Source: Marvania coccoides
Taxonomy: Eukaryota; Chlorophyta; Trebouxiophyceae; Chlorellales; Chlorellaceae
Direction: 5' to 3'
DNA length: 64,000 nt
Assembly: GCA_963854735.1 (NCBI GenBank)
Contig: OY978108.1
Span: 186,001 to 250,000, forward strand
This document shows positions 10,346 through 22,555 of this stretch, piece by piece. The translations under genes and the position numbers were made by a program. Positions within the stretch are counted from its first letter, which is position 1, and each line of letters begins with the position of its first letter. The notes beneath the pieces were generated by a model. The model was not told the DNA's origin. It saw only the letters and a list, made by a program, of their open reading frames with translations, and searched no databases.

Positions 10346-11550
10346 ATGGCAGACACCCCAAACGATGACGTATCATCCATCACCCACGAGGACCTCACCC
10401 TGGACCTCAACGCAGACGTGGCTGAGTGGTGCCCTCTCGCTGCTCCTCATTCCCGTCTCCTAGCAGCAGGCACCTACCAGCTGGACGAAGCTGCGCAGCG
10501 GCGAGACGGACAGCTCTACTTGTACCGTCTCCTGGGAGACATTCAGAGCGGCTCAAAGTTGGCCCTAGAGCAAATTTGCACTCACCCTCTTCCCGGAATT
10601 TTTGATCTGCGCTGGCTGCCGCGAGGAAGCTCCCCCGTCCTGGCTGCGGCCCTCTCTGACGGCTCGATACGATTGATGCAGCCTAGGGAAGAGGAAGGCA
10701 GCGCGTATGCCATTGCAGAGCTGGCAAGCAGCAGCGGAGGTGATAATAATTCCACTGGTGAAGGAGCCATGGCGCTGAGCGTGGACTGTTCTAACGACGC
10801 ACAGTCCCTAATATCTTCCTATTCCGACGGATCCATCGCCATGCACCAGGTAAAACAATCCCTCTTTTATCTAATGTGTTCTCCTGCTCTTAAAAATTAA
10901 TATAGCACGTTGTTGTTGTTTTTTCCCTCCTTTTTCGACAGGTGACCCCAGCAGGCCTCATATGCGTGCGATCTTGGCAAGGCCACGACCTGGAGGCCTG
11001 GACCGCCTCCCACGACGCATGGAGCCCTGATCTTTCTTTTTCTGGCGGCGATGACTCCGCCTTCAAAGGGTGGGATTTACGGCAACCTCCCGACGCTCCA
11101 GCTGCTCTGTGGGTAGACCGCCGCTCCCACGGCGCGGGAGTGTGCTGCATCGTCAGCAGCCCCTTCCAGCAGCACATTGTCTGCAGTGGGAGCTACGATG
11201 AAGGTGCCAGGCTGTGGGACATCCGCATGGGCGCCAGACCAGTGAAAGTGGCGGAATTTCAAGCGGGAGGGGGGGTTTGGCGCTTGAAATGGCACCCAAC
11301 AGACCAGCAACTGCTGTTAGCGGCGTGCATGCACGGCGGATTTGCAATTTTAAAGGCAGACGGGGGTGGAAATGGCAGCAGTGGTATAATTGAGGTTGTT
11401 GAAAGGTATCCTTGGCAGCAGACGCTGGCGTATGGGGCGGGGTGGTGCTCTGAGGTGGGCGGTGATGGCACCAGCGTGGCGGCGACAGCGTCGTTTTATG
11501 ACCGGCTGCTGCACCTGTGGTCACCTGGAACAAAGGCCAGTATTTCTTGA
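10346..11550 (+). CDS. DPH7: DPH7-like WD-repeat diphthine methyl ester esterase
   Basis: Two exons (10346-10849, 10942-11550) give 401 or fewer residues (about 370 by count). WD-like blades run throughout. The diagnostic stretch is the DPH7 core: QGHDLEAWTASHDAW, SGGDDSAFKGWDLR, HGAGVCCI, SGSYDEGARLWDIR, GGVWRLKWHP and LLAACMHGGF. DPH7 (WDR85) removes the methyl ester from methylated diphthine on EF2 in the cytosol, allowing the final amidation to diphthamide. The intron is GT-AG after MHQ. The ATG is the first in frame after the divergent spacer; earlier in-frame sequence has no ATG consistent with the family. Confidence 0.93.
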
Positions 11551-12093
11551 GGTTAAGACGCGGCGCTGGGAGGTGTGTTTCGTGATAGTATTTTAACTGT
11601 TCGAAATCGTAGCTGTCCGTTCAGCTGTTTTATTAATTTGTTTCATATTCAGTGTTACTGAAAATTCAATTTGACGTTTATTTAGACTTACTGCCATGCT
11701 TGTCAAGAACGTGTTTATCTAGGAGGATATGGCAGCAAAATGGGCCTTGCCTCTTCACTGCTGCCAAATCCTCAAACGGTCAATTTAAACGAACAGCTGC
11801 ATGGAGAGCTCACAGCCGACACCGAAAAGGCACGCCCACCACCAAGATGGGCTCCTTGGCTGCTGCTCAAACGACAGCTCCTGTATAGTTCAGGCGATGC
11901 AAAGGGCATGCTGTCGATTTGCGAAGCACGCAGTCAGGATCAGCTTTTGTTCTATTGGTCTATCTTGAAGCAATTACAGCTCCTCAACGCCCCTTTTACT
12001 CACTTTATTACTTTATTCGTTTTGTAAATCACTGCTCTTTATTATCTCAAGCGCATTCTTTGCAAGGACGTTGCCACCGAGTCGCATAAAAAA
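11551..12093. other. spacer between DPH7 and HemC
   Basis: This holds the DPH7 3' end and the HemC promoter. Two overlapping open frames near 11650-12027 have poor codon use and no recognisable domain, so I do not call them. Nothing else is evident. Confidence 0.5.
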
Positions 12094-13419
<1,326 letters not shown>

Positions 13420-13887
13420 ACAGCCCAGCCTGGTGGTGAAGGAAAAAAAAATGCAGCGGCAGGCGGTTAACCCAGTAGTTAGTTCGTTTCTTTTATGAGA
13501 GTAATTGACGGCTTCCCTTTTTCTAAAATAGAGGAGAATGAGGGAGAAGGAGTGGACGGTTCTATATTCTGATAATGAATATTTCTTTCTTTATTGAGTC
13601 TGAACCCCGTTCACTCGGCTTCTCCAAACGTATGACTCATCCCCTTTTCCTTTTATATTCTGCACATCGTGTTTTCTCCCCCTTTGTTCGTTTTATACAC
13701 TCGCTCTTTTATCGGCAGCACGCAACCAAAACCTTTTTTTAAACAGGAGTACCACACATATTTTGAATTAACTGTCAAATTCATTCGGGAGAGGCGGTCA
13801 AAACAGCGGCAGGGCGGTTTCAGGGATTAATCAGTCATCAAAATCATCCAATGGTACAACAACATTACAGTGCACTGCATTATTGCG
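13420..13887. other. convergent 3' spacer
   Basis: This 468-bp AT-rich stretch lies between the HemC stop and the Nudix gene stop. It contains only 3'-UTR-like sequence as far as I can see. Confidence 0.5.
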
Positions 13888-15273
13888 TCATGAGCAGTCC
13901 CCAGATCGCAGCCCTCTCACCACCTCCAGATACCCCGGCGTATCCGGGGTCAAATATCCATGCCGGATCAAGAAATCCAGTACAACCAGGTTGCAGTTGT
14001 CTTTGTAGTCGTCGCCTGCGCCAGTCACCAGCTCCGCCACTCGCGCCAACGGCAGTAGGAAGAACTCTTGGACCTCACCATCCTCAGGGACCGGCTGGAA
14101 GTCAGCAGGAAGCTCAATGTCGCTGCAGGGGTGGTAAATAGGCGGAAATCAGGCGTTAGTTCTTTAATCTTCAAAGAAATAACGAAAAAAATGGAAACTG
14201 AAGATTGCAGGATTGAAACCCTCATTATTATTTTAATATTTATCCCTTGGGTACACGAGAATTATTCAAAATTTATCTCCAGATACAGAGAAAGGCGGTT
14301 TAAACTTCAAGAGCACTTACTAACAGAAGAGCACGTCTCGCTTGAGCCCCACTGACTGCAGCGAGGTGTAGCTCACCACCCCCACAGGCACCGCTCTAGC
14401 TGCCAATGCTGCCGGAATGCCAGCCTCCTCCTGACACTCCTTTACCACGTTCTCCGCCAGCGACAGCCCGTACGGCTGTCCCCCAGCCACGATGTGGTCC
14501 AACCTGTCTGGCCAGGTCGGCTTAGTGGCGGCGCGGCGAGCTACCCATAATTCAACGCTGCCGTCTGGTTTTTTTACGTACCCGTTCAGGTGGATGCCGT
14601 AGGCTTTGATGCCGAACATGGGCGCGGCGGCGCGCTCTAATAGGAGCGCGGGAGGCTCGTAAAACGTGGTCAGTACGGGATATAGTTCATTACGCCATCC
14701 TGAAATGACCCCGGCGTCCCGCAGGGCGACCATGGCGGCCCCCACGGCGGCGGAGCGAGTTTGTAAGTCGGCGGACTGCAGAGAGGGTGCAAGATGCACG
14801 GTGTTGGCGGAGATTTGAAAGGTATCGGAGAAGCGGCGGAGGTGTTCAACAAAACTGCAATAAATGGGTGAATCATGGGTGGGGTGGGTGGGGTGGGGGG
14901 GGGGTGGGGGGCGGTCACTTTTTTTTTCGAGGCTCATAATAGTCACCTACCTTTGAGAGAGGTAGCCCACTGTTTTGTCTGCCAAATTGAACGGAATAAA
15001 CTCGCCATTTTCTAGCGCCGTCACGCCGTTGTTGCAGTGCTCAATCCATCGCAAAAACCCGGGAATGTGCTTTGGATCGCACTGCGATGGGGTTGTGATG
15101 GGCTGTGTGGACGACATCGCAGCGAACAGGCGCCTGATTTGAGGTTTTGGGACGGGGGATCGCTCTAGTAGCTGCGATGAAAAATGTTTTTTCTGGTCGA
15201 GCGTCAGTGCTCTTCGCAGCATCAAGGGGTTTATTTTGTTGCCCAGACGCAGAGATTGCAAATTCCGAAACAT
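13888..15273 (-). CDS. Nudix hydrolase of the thiamine-pyrophosphokinase-related (DUF4743) type
   Basis: Three exons (15273-14951, 14854-14321, 14122-13888) encode 363 residues. The N-terminal ~55 residues resemble an organelle presequence (MFRNLQSLRLGN, basic). A DUF4743-like region (HIPGFLRWIEHCNNGVTALE...FIPFNLADKTVGYL) and then a Nudix domain follow. The Nudix box reads G-(x5)-LAENVVKECQEEAGI, with Lys in place of the usual Arg. The C-terminus has the family segment DIELPADFQPVPEDGEVQEF. Plant (AtNUDT20/24-like) and fungal relatives are proposed to hydrolyse damaged thiamine diphosphates. The substrate here is inferred only. Intron 1 carries a C-rich tract on the coding strand (G-rich on the plus strand, 14878-14910) that could form a quadruplex. 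Confidence 0.92.
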
Positions 15274-15507
15274 CGTTTTTCTGTGAGCGCAGGCTGAAAG
15301 AATCTCAAAGTCTTCTTTAAAAAAGTTTTTTTTTTTTTTGTTTTTAGTAGTTGATCATCGGGGGGAGGAGGAGAGGGAAGAAACGCTTATCAAAGTGTTC
15401 TATCTAGCTCAGCATCCACCGTGAAGTGAAATACTCAAATTTAACTAACTAGCTCTCTCCCAATTTCCCTGCCTCCGCCCCCCTCCCGAAAAACCTTCAC
15501 TGGTTCT

Positions 15508-17810
15508 CTACTCACAGCCAAGCTTGGGGTCCAGCGAGGCCAGCGCGATGGCGAAAGCCTGCAGCGGTGTGATGGGGAACTGGTAGTCCAGCGTGAACTC
15601 GTCGGTGCCCACCCGTCCAAACTGAAGCACATTCTTCTCCTGAATTAAGAGTACAAGAGAAAGACAAAATAGGTTTCAGTATTTTAGGTATGGTGTAATA
15701 CAATGCTGTAATTAATGAATGAATAAAAAAGAACAGGGAATGAAAGAGAAAAGAGAAAATAATTCTCTTACTGGGTCTTCGTCTGCCACCAGCTGGATGT
15801 TTTTCACCGAGGCGTGGGTCACGCGGCCGCCAAAGTGCAGGCAGTACGCCCCCGCAGCTGCATTCCACTTGGGCGGGCGGTTGCGCAGCACGATGCAGTC
15901 GGAGGTGTCGCCGTGGCGATATCTGAAAAAAGAAAGCAAATCAGGACTGCACTGCTTTAAACAAACGCGTTTTTACCCCCAATAATTATCGACTCACTTG
16001 GTCATCAGAATTCCGTCCACCGCGGCAGGCTGCAGCTCCCAGGTGGACTCTCCCGAGGACACCAGCTTCGGCAGCACTATAGCTGCTTTCCTCGGCCCCT
16101 TAGTGCCCATAAGGTTGGGGGCGTACATCACAGCGCCGATCTCATGCGCGACCTTGCCATCCGCCCCCCTGCCGCGCTCCGTTTCACCTCCATAGCCGTA
16201 CGTCACGCCGCTTTCCTTTGCTACCGCTGAAGCTCCTCCGACCTCCGCTGCCTCCTCGACGCCAGCGCCAACCAGCACGTACTCGGTGCCCATGAACGAG
16301 GCATTGAGTTTCGCGGCGCAAATCGCCGCGTCCTGGGGATCTCCGGTGGGAGGCGCCACGAAAATATTGAAGCACGCGGAGCCGTTGGCTCGGCGGTGGC
16401 GGCGGGCGGTCAGCATCAGGCACTCGCCCTCCTCCAGCAGCATCACGTATCTCACGTTCTTTCCTAGAATCCCCGACTTTTCGCGCAGCACCCGGCAGCG
16501 CAGGGGCTCGTTTACCGGCCCTGGCGCCAGCAGGAACCTCCGCGCAGCGGCATAGTTGCTGAGGCGGGGAATGATGGCGGTCGCCGCCTTGGCTGCAGCT
16601 GCAGCCGAAGAGGGGCGAGCCGCGCCGACAAATGCGCCGTTGGGGCCTTGCGCCAGCACGAAGCTCTTGCTGGCAGACACCCAGGCAGCAGTGGCTTGCG
16701 CTGAGGGGCGCAGCGCAGCGGCGGTGGGGGGAGAGGCCGGGCTGGGCTTCTCCACCCACCCAGCGGCTTTGATGAGCAGCTCCTGGTGGTCGCTGGGGCG
16801 GTAGGCAGTGGCGTGATGGTGCAGCTTAGAGGACCCTAGGAGAGACGATGACTGGCCGTGGGCCAAGCTCCTGACGTCAGGGCTGGTAGAAGGCGAACTC
16901 TCGACCGCTTTCATGGATGTGAGAGGCCGTCCCAGCCGCGTGGATGGCCGCGGTAGCCCTCGGGCAACAGCAGCGGCAGCTTCCTCTCGCGCAGGCACTG
17001 CAGCCAGGCTCTCCACGGTCTCCATCGGCATTTTCTGGCTGTCAAATCCGCTTCCACGCATCTTGAAGGAAGATTCGCGTAACAGGCGCCCGCCTTCAGG
17101 GGTTTTGGCCCTTCGAGGCTCGTTCATGCTCACCACTGCCGTCTGTGCGTCAATGGCTGGCAGGCCCTGATTGCGCAGGTAAATAGAGTGACCGCCGCCC
17201 GTAATTTCATCAGCGGGTTGGGGGGGTGCGGGAGCGGGCCTAGGGGCTGCTGGCTGCGCTCCGTTTACTCTGCTGAGGTTCAGGGGAGGGACAACAAATT
17301 TTGAGGTAGGGATAGGCCCTCGCTGCACTCCCAGCCTGCTAGGAGGCCGCTCTAAGGACAATGGAGAAAGACCTGTGCCGGTTACCGGTCTGTATCTGCT
17401 CGCAATCAAGAAAATTGAACTAAATATTAACATAGGCGCGGCGGCGGCGCAAGACGAAAATAGTACAGAACGGCAGCTTGCCTGGCGGACAGCGGCTGGT
17501 ATTGCGGTATGGCGCCTCGCTCCTCGCTTTGCTTAGGGCCCGCGCTGCCGTACGCCTCATTGTCAAACACCGAAACTTTAATTATTATTATTTAAAAAAG
17601 AGCGGTTAGCGAGGCTTATTATTGGCTTTATTATTGACTTTTTAATTGGCTTAAATGTCGAGCTGGGCTTCTGAATCGGCTCTCACCTGCAGGACTGCCC
17701 TCCATTTGCATCTGGTTCCACGTTCTGGAGGTCACAGGGTTCACAGGGAGGCTGGGAGAGGTGGGCCGTCGCTCAATCTCAAATTCCCTACAAATCGCAT
17801 TGATCCCCAT
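15508..17810 (-). CDS. tubby-like protein (TULP)
   Basis: Five exons (17810-17687, 17575-17482, 17395-15998, 15922-15772, 15639-15508) give about 632 residues. The first ~270 residues are low-complexity Ser/Pro/Ala sequence with no F-box, unlike most land-plant TULPs. The tubby domain then runs to the end: [78 protein letters not shown] and the family-typical C-terminal [18 protein letters not shown]...[12 protein letters not shown]. Tubby domains bind PI(4,5)P2 and can act in trafficking (in algae possibly ciliary) or signalling. A ~40-residue acidic/Gly insert interrupts the domain after FMGTEYV. Intron 2 probably has a GC donor (GCCAG|GCAAGC), though a weaker GT (GTTCT|GTACTA) would also keep frame. 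Confidence 0.92.
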
Positions 17811-18500
17811 TGAATCAATGACATATCAAGTGTGAATGACGTGGAATTGATTAACATGGGGTTGAACATGATGACAGCCGCCAGTTCATTGGGATTTGAT
17901 TATTTGTTTTACCTTGACATCGCCGCCTAAGCACCAAGCGGGTCACCCGTCCCTCTGATATCTTGATAAAGTGTTACGGGGTTTCGATTTAGTACAATTC
18001 GTTTCTAATTCGGCAAAAATCAGGCCATCGCAGCTGAGGATTGATCGTGAAAGAGGGTCAAACTTCAAACTTGCGCCTTGAAAACCTCAAGGCTTCAAGG
18101 TTTTACAGATGGTTTGACGTCTACTACCGAAGTTGGTACCGTGGGTTACCCTTATAGATAACCGCAAGTCGACGTGCCACAAACCCTGCCACAGTAAGGC
18201 AGAGCCCCCCGTCCATCCGTCGGATCAACCTCAGTTCTGGGCTCTGCCCCCAGAGAAGACCCAGCTGGCTAGTTTTTCGCCCTTAAAAATTGATGGAGTT
18301 CCATCCGGATATAACACGCGTTTTTTTGTTTTTTCAGGGGCGGGAGCGCAGCACTGGGGCAGCCATGGTGGGTAAAAAAAAAATATTGCCTGACTTCACC
18401 GGCTGCAGCTGCTGCTGCCTCAGCAGTGGACGCAGCTGAGCTGCTCAAATGATTTTTAAATCTGACCTTTTGCTGAGTATGCTATATTTATATCATCGGC
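17811..18500. promoter_or_regulatory. TULP promoter region and spacer before the LINE
   Basis: No gene is supported. The stretch contains the TULP promoter and a small inverted repeat (AAAACCT / AGGTTTT, near 18079-18103). The true 5' boundary of the LINE to the right cannot be fixed. Confidence 0.4.
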
Positions 18501-18520
18501 TGTGTGCGTTGCCCTCTTTG

Positions 18521-18564
18521 TAATTTTGCTGCACTACATACATAATTTTGCTGCACTACATAAC
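18521..18564. repeat. ~22-bp tandem direct repeat
   Basis: The unit AATTTTGCTGCACTACATA occurs twice, separated by about three bases, in AT-rich sequence left of the LINE. It could belong to the LINE 5' region or be an older local duplication. Confidence 0.7.
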
Positions 18565-18942
18565 AATTAATTTCGGTTAATTTTAAGCATCTCCTACAAC
18601 AAGCATATTTGCATATAAACGATCAGATACAACAAGCATTTAAGCAGAAACAAAATTATAAAAATATTTCATCTAATCAACCCGGACGAAACCAAATTTT
18701 AACGCACCCCAAGCATATATATCTAACCATAACATTTCCCCCTTCATTTGCATCCCATAACCAACCTATTCCCCAACCTTTTTCGCCAGTCTTACATTAG
18801 ATCTTAGAAACTCCAACCGCTAATCTTCTTAAATCTCGTCCAATTTTATTTTATCTCCCATCAGTAATTCAACCTACTTTGTGTTTTTCCTCCTTTCCTC
18901 CTACCTTTCGATTGTATTGTTTGATTTCCGTCACCTAGAAGA

Positions 18943-20274
18943 ATGTTTTCGATTAGCAGTACTCTCATCTCATCTTCCCGTACCGTCATCAACACCTTGG
19001 GCAACAATAAGAAACATACTGATGCGCACAGCAAACTCCGTCGTGAACACTCTCTTAGTATCCCTACTTTGCCCCAGCTTCCATTTGGGAAGCAGAAATG
19101 CATTTACAATCGCGCAACTTTTGATGCAGCAGCGCTCGTGGCTCATTACTACGAGTCTGGCTGTGAGGCAGCAGGTGTCCCCACCAAAATCACCGGCCGC
19201 ATCCGAACCACGGCCTGCGGCAAGCATCTTCTTGGTGTTGCCTTCCCCATCCCACGCTCTGAGTGGGACGGGACGGCCAACGCGCTTCCCCCCGGACCGC
19301 CGGTGATTGGTGTAGCTGTCAAACAACGCATGTACAAGTCACAGCCCGCTCTGGATGTCCTAGTGCCCCGCGAATTCAATGATAGGACTGTTTTCAAGTG
19401 GACAGTCTCTCGGATTGCGGATTTCCGGGCGCAACCTTCCCCAACGCCGCTGCCGGCCACCCCAGCCGGCCCCACACCGGTCCCACAGCCTGAGCATCCG
19501 CGTCAACTCTCTCCCTTAGTCACTATCCCCCCGGAGCTGCCCGCTCCCGCCGCCAACGCCACCAACGCTGCCACGGCATCGCCATCATTGCGGATGGAAA
19601 AAATTGTCGTATATGGGCTGGACCATAGAATCAACGACAGCCTCCACACCGCTTTGGGGAAGTTTAAGGAGTTCTCTCGCAACTGTTTAAATATCGAATC
19701 CCTTGATGGCGTGTGTGCTCTGGAAACCCTTGTCTCTCACGACTTTTTTGGCCGCCCCCGCTCAGTTATCGTCCTCGACGTCCCCCACGCAACCCGAAAA
19801 GCGATCTGGTGCGCGAAATCCCGGCTCTCAAGCTACGTCCAGGTGTCCATCGACTATCACGTCGACCACCTGGCCCACCGCGCCCGCATCGCTCAACGCA
19901 GACGCCCCGCTGTGCTACACCGCTCAGACCGCGACTGCTGGAGGCGCCCTCACCCGGCGCCCACCCCCGATTTTAACCCGCCGTGTATCATCATCCCTAT
20001 GGCGTGCCCCACCCCCCAGCAGCATGTCTGCTTTCCCCCGAGGGCACCCAGACGGCACGGTCAGCTTCCCCGCTCCCGCCCCCAATGCCGCCCCCACACG
20101 CGTCCTACTCGTGCTGGGCAAGCGGCTGTCCCACCACGCCAGCCTGTCCCCTCCACCGCGGTGCGCGCCGTCCCACAGCACCACCCGCGGCGGGGAAATG
20201 ACAACCAGGCCGGCCCAAATCGCGCGGCCCCAGACCGCACGCCGGGTGTCACCACACCCGTAAACTCTCAATAG
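18943..20274 (+). CDS. LINE ORF1 protein
   Basis: A 443-residue open frame. The N-terminal ~180 residues are unfamiliar. A Pro/Ala-rich linker follows, then a segment (RMEKIVVYGLDHRIND ... PRSVIVLDVPHATRKAIW) whose beta-alpha-beta pattern resembles the RRM-like domain of many LINE ORF1 proteins. The last third is Arg/Pro/His-rich and probably binds nucleic acid. ORF1 proteins chaperone the element RNA. It ends at a TAG (20272-20274), after which the same frame continues directly into the endonuclease, with no ATG before its active-site residues. Confidence 0.75.
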   Translation: MFSISSTLISSSRTVINTLGNNKKHTDAHSKLRREHSLSIPTLPQLPFGKQKCIYNRATFDAAALVAHYYESGCEAAGVPTKITGRIRTTACGKHLLGVAFPIPRSEWDGTANALPPGPPVIGVAVKQRMYKSQPALDVLVPREFNDRTVFKWTVSRIADFRAQPSPTPLPATPAGPTPVPQPEHPRQLSPLVTIPPELPAPAANATNAATASPSLRMEKIVVYGLDHRINDSLHTALGKFKEFSRNCLNIESLDGVCALETLVSHDFFGRPRSVIVLDVPHATRKAIWCAKSRLSSYVQVSIDYHVDHLAHRARIAQRRRPAVLHRSDRDCWRRPHPAPTPDFNPPCIIIPMACPTPQQHVCFPPRAPRRHGQLPRSRPQCRPHTRPTRAGQAAVPPRQPVPSTAVRAVPQHHPRRGNDNQAGPNRAAPDRTPGVTTPVNSQ

Positions 20275-21068
20275 GGGGGCGGGAGTCAAGGGGAAACGGC
20301 CACCGTGGTCCGCCGCAGCCCCTGGCTTCTCCTGCTCAACGTAAAAGGCCTCCTCCAAAGCGAGCCGTCCGCTGTTTTCTCACTTTTTCGAGGGGAGCGC
20401 CTTGTCATCCTTACAGAAACATGGCTGAGCGACGAAGACACTCCCCCAACGGTGCCAAACTACCGCGCCTACAATTTCCCACGCCCAACCGCGTCAACAA
20501 CGGCGGCGGGAGGCGCCCGCGGGGGAGTGGCGGTCTACGTTTCTCTGGACCTGGAATCATTTGCCACCCCTTGGCCAGAGGAACATTACCGCGGTGGCCA
20601 ATTTTCTTGGCTCCGATTTGATAAAGAGGCCGGACTGCCCCAGGATTTGTTTATTGCCGCCTGCTATTTTAAACCAAATGACCCTGACATGACTGACGCA
20701 TGCTTTTGCTTGGAACAACAGGTTGCCCAAGCGAGTGGAATGGGCAACGTAATCGTCGCTGGTGACTTTAACGCGCACACCGGAGCGTCGGCGCAGCGGC
20801 GGAATGAAGATGTTGCGCGGCCGCTAAACGAGATGGGGAAATGGATTTTAGGCATGGAGGAGGCCATTGCCGAAATCTTCATCGCCAACGGTAGAGTCGC
20901 CGGCGACACCTCTGGTAACTTTACTTTCTGGAATTCACGTAACCAAAAATCTACCACGGACTATATTTTACTTGACCAAGACCTCCTTTCCAAGGCTAGC
21001 ATCGAGATAGAGGGACCCCCACCGCACGAGAGGCTGGACCACTGCCCCCTCAGGCTCAGCCTCCATGA
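20275..21068 (+). CDS. LINE ORF2 endonuclease domain (ORF truncated by deletion)
   Basis: The frame is the same as ORF1, immediately after its TAG. Apurinic/apyrimidinic endonuclease motifs appear in order: LLLLNVKGL (Asn), VILTETWLSD (Glu), GGVAVYVS, NVIVAGDFNAHTG (Asp/Asn), FTFWNSRNQKSTTDYIL (Asp) and ERLDHCPLRLSL (Asp-His). All the expected catalytic residues are present. This nuclease nicks target DNA to prime reverse transcription. No in-frame ATG exists between the TAG and the first motif, so its expression needs stop readthrough, reinitiation or a non-AUG start. The open frame runs on 105 bases past the domain in the wrong frame for the reverse transcriptase. Confidence 0.85.
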
Positions 21069-22358
21069 TTTCTATCAGATGATCTGGCGCTGGTGGCCAA
21101 GAGCATCGAGGGGCTACAAGTGCAGCTGGCGGCACTTTCGGAATACGCAGCGGAGTGGGACCTCACCCTGAGCCTGGCAAAGACAAAGGTGATGTCGCTG
21201 GGGGGTGGCAGCGGGCCAAGCAGCGTTCGGGTTACCTACAGGGGGGTGCAGCTGGAGGAGGTGGCAGAGTTCAAATATTTAGGCGTGATATTTACGACTG
21301 GAAGGGATTTTGGTGCTGTGGCAGCGGCGGCACGGCTGAAAACAGCGAGGGGGGCGCTGGCAGTGATGTGGCGGCGGTGCGCACAGCTGGGGATCACATC
21401 GGCACGACTTCTTGGCGAATTCTTTAATGCGGTGGTGATCCCAACATTGGGATACGGAGTAGAGACCTGGGGGCCAGCCCAGGTGGCAGCTGCGGTGGGC
21501 GGTGACGGCAACGACAAGTGCGAGATATTCTACCGAGCCTTCTTGCGGCGTGTGTTGGGAGTACGCAAAGGCACGGCCAACGTGGTCACACTGGGGGAAT
21601 TTGGTCGCTTCCCCTTGGCGTGCGCTTGGGCGAAACGTATCTATAGGTACTGGGAGCGACTCCACACCTTGCCTGACACCAGGGTGACGCTCAAGGCAGC
21701 ATTTCGGGACAACCTTGCGCTGGCGCTGCAAAACTCATCTTCGCAGCGCTGTTGGGCGGCGCAAGTGCTGTGCCTGATCGACGCTTTAGGTCTGGAAAGC
21801 GGTGTGGCGGAAAGCGGCGTGGTGCCCGCGGGGAGCGACGACCTGGACGACCCCAGGCTGGCAGAGGCGGCCATGCGCCAACGCTACATGGATTTTTACC
21901 GTCAACAATCGGGGACGAAAACTGACTTTTACAAGGCAACAATACGAGGCGGTGATACCACAATGAGTTCTTATATTTTGCAGCCGTACCTTTCTTCTGT
22001 CCTTTCGGTTCCGCGGCGGGTCTCTTTGGCAAGATTCCGCTGCAGCTCTCATCATCTTGGGGTGGAGACGGGGCGCTACATTGGGCGGCCGCATTCGCAT
22101 CGGACATGCCGCTTGTGTGCTTCTGGTTCTTGCGAGGACGAAGAGCACATGGTTTTTCATTGCACATGCCCTTCGTTGGTAGCAATGCGGGCATCCTACC
22201 CATCTTTATTCCCTGACGCGCCATCTTCTTCTTCGTCTTCCCCTTTTTCTCCTTTGAATCTTTTTCAGTTTCTGCAGCAAGCTCCGAAGCAGGTTGCTTC
22301 TTTCATTAAAGCCAGCCATGACGCTGGCGAGTACGAGAAGCTGCGTGGTTGGATATAA
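21069..22358 (+). pseudogene. LINE reverse transcriptase C-terminal remnant (frame-shifted)
   Basis: In the frame different from the endonuclease, sequence resumes at FLSDDLALVAKS, the catalytic Asp-Asp block of a reverse transcriptase, then continues through the thumb (TKVMSLGG, EFKYLGVIF, GYGVETWGP) to a zinc knuckle (CRLCASGSCEDEEHMVFHC). The fingers and most of the palm that should lie between the endonuclease and Asp-Asp are absent. The junction falls within 21066-21077. It is therefore a dead enzyme with an intact 3' part. Confidence 0.88.
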
Positions 22359-22555
22359 GCTTTTCTTTTCTTTTCCTTTGTTATTCTTTTCTCTTTTTCT
22401 TTTAGCGGTTGGTTTTTCTTTGGTCTTTCTTTATTCTCATTTTCATTCATCAATTTATTATTATTATTTCTGCTTGCACTTCGGTGCCAGTCTGCTATGT
22501 TGCCTTAGCTGCTTCTTTGTGCGGACTTTAAACCTGTAATGTATGTATGTATGTA

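Larger units (their letters stand above)
18500..22555 (+). mobile_element. LINE (non-LTR) retrotransposon, internally deleted
   Basis: The element reads left to right: a C/T-rich 5' region (about 18600-18940), ORF1 (18943-20274), an apurinic-type endonuclease (from 20275), the C-terminal part of a reverse transcriptase with a CCHC knuckle (to 22358), a T-rich 3' UTR, and a tail of ATGT repeats ending at about 22555. The 3' end matches the minus-strand copy at 107-238. Fingers and palm of the reverse transcriptase are missing, so this copy cannot move on its own. The 5' boundary is uncertain; I could not find a target-site duplication. Confidence 0.88.

Noticed and set aside
11740..12027. ORF between DPH7 and HemC
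   Set aside because: Non-coding codon pattern, no domain, overlaps expected UTR and promoter.
18079..18103. Small hairpin (AAAACCT...AGGTTTT) as terminator or regulatory RNA
   Set aside because: Stem of seven AT-rich pairs in AT-rich sequence; expected by chance.
22288..22539. ORF in the LINE 3' UTR (ending with FFVRTLNL), also seen at 123-240
   Set aside because: It is shared only because the 3' UTR sequence is duplicated; T-rich, no sign of coding.
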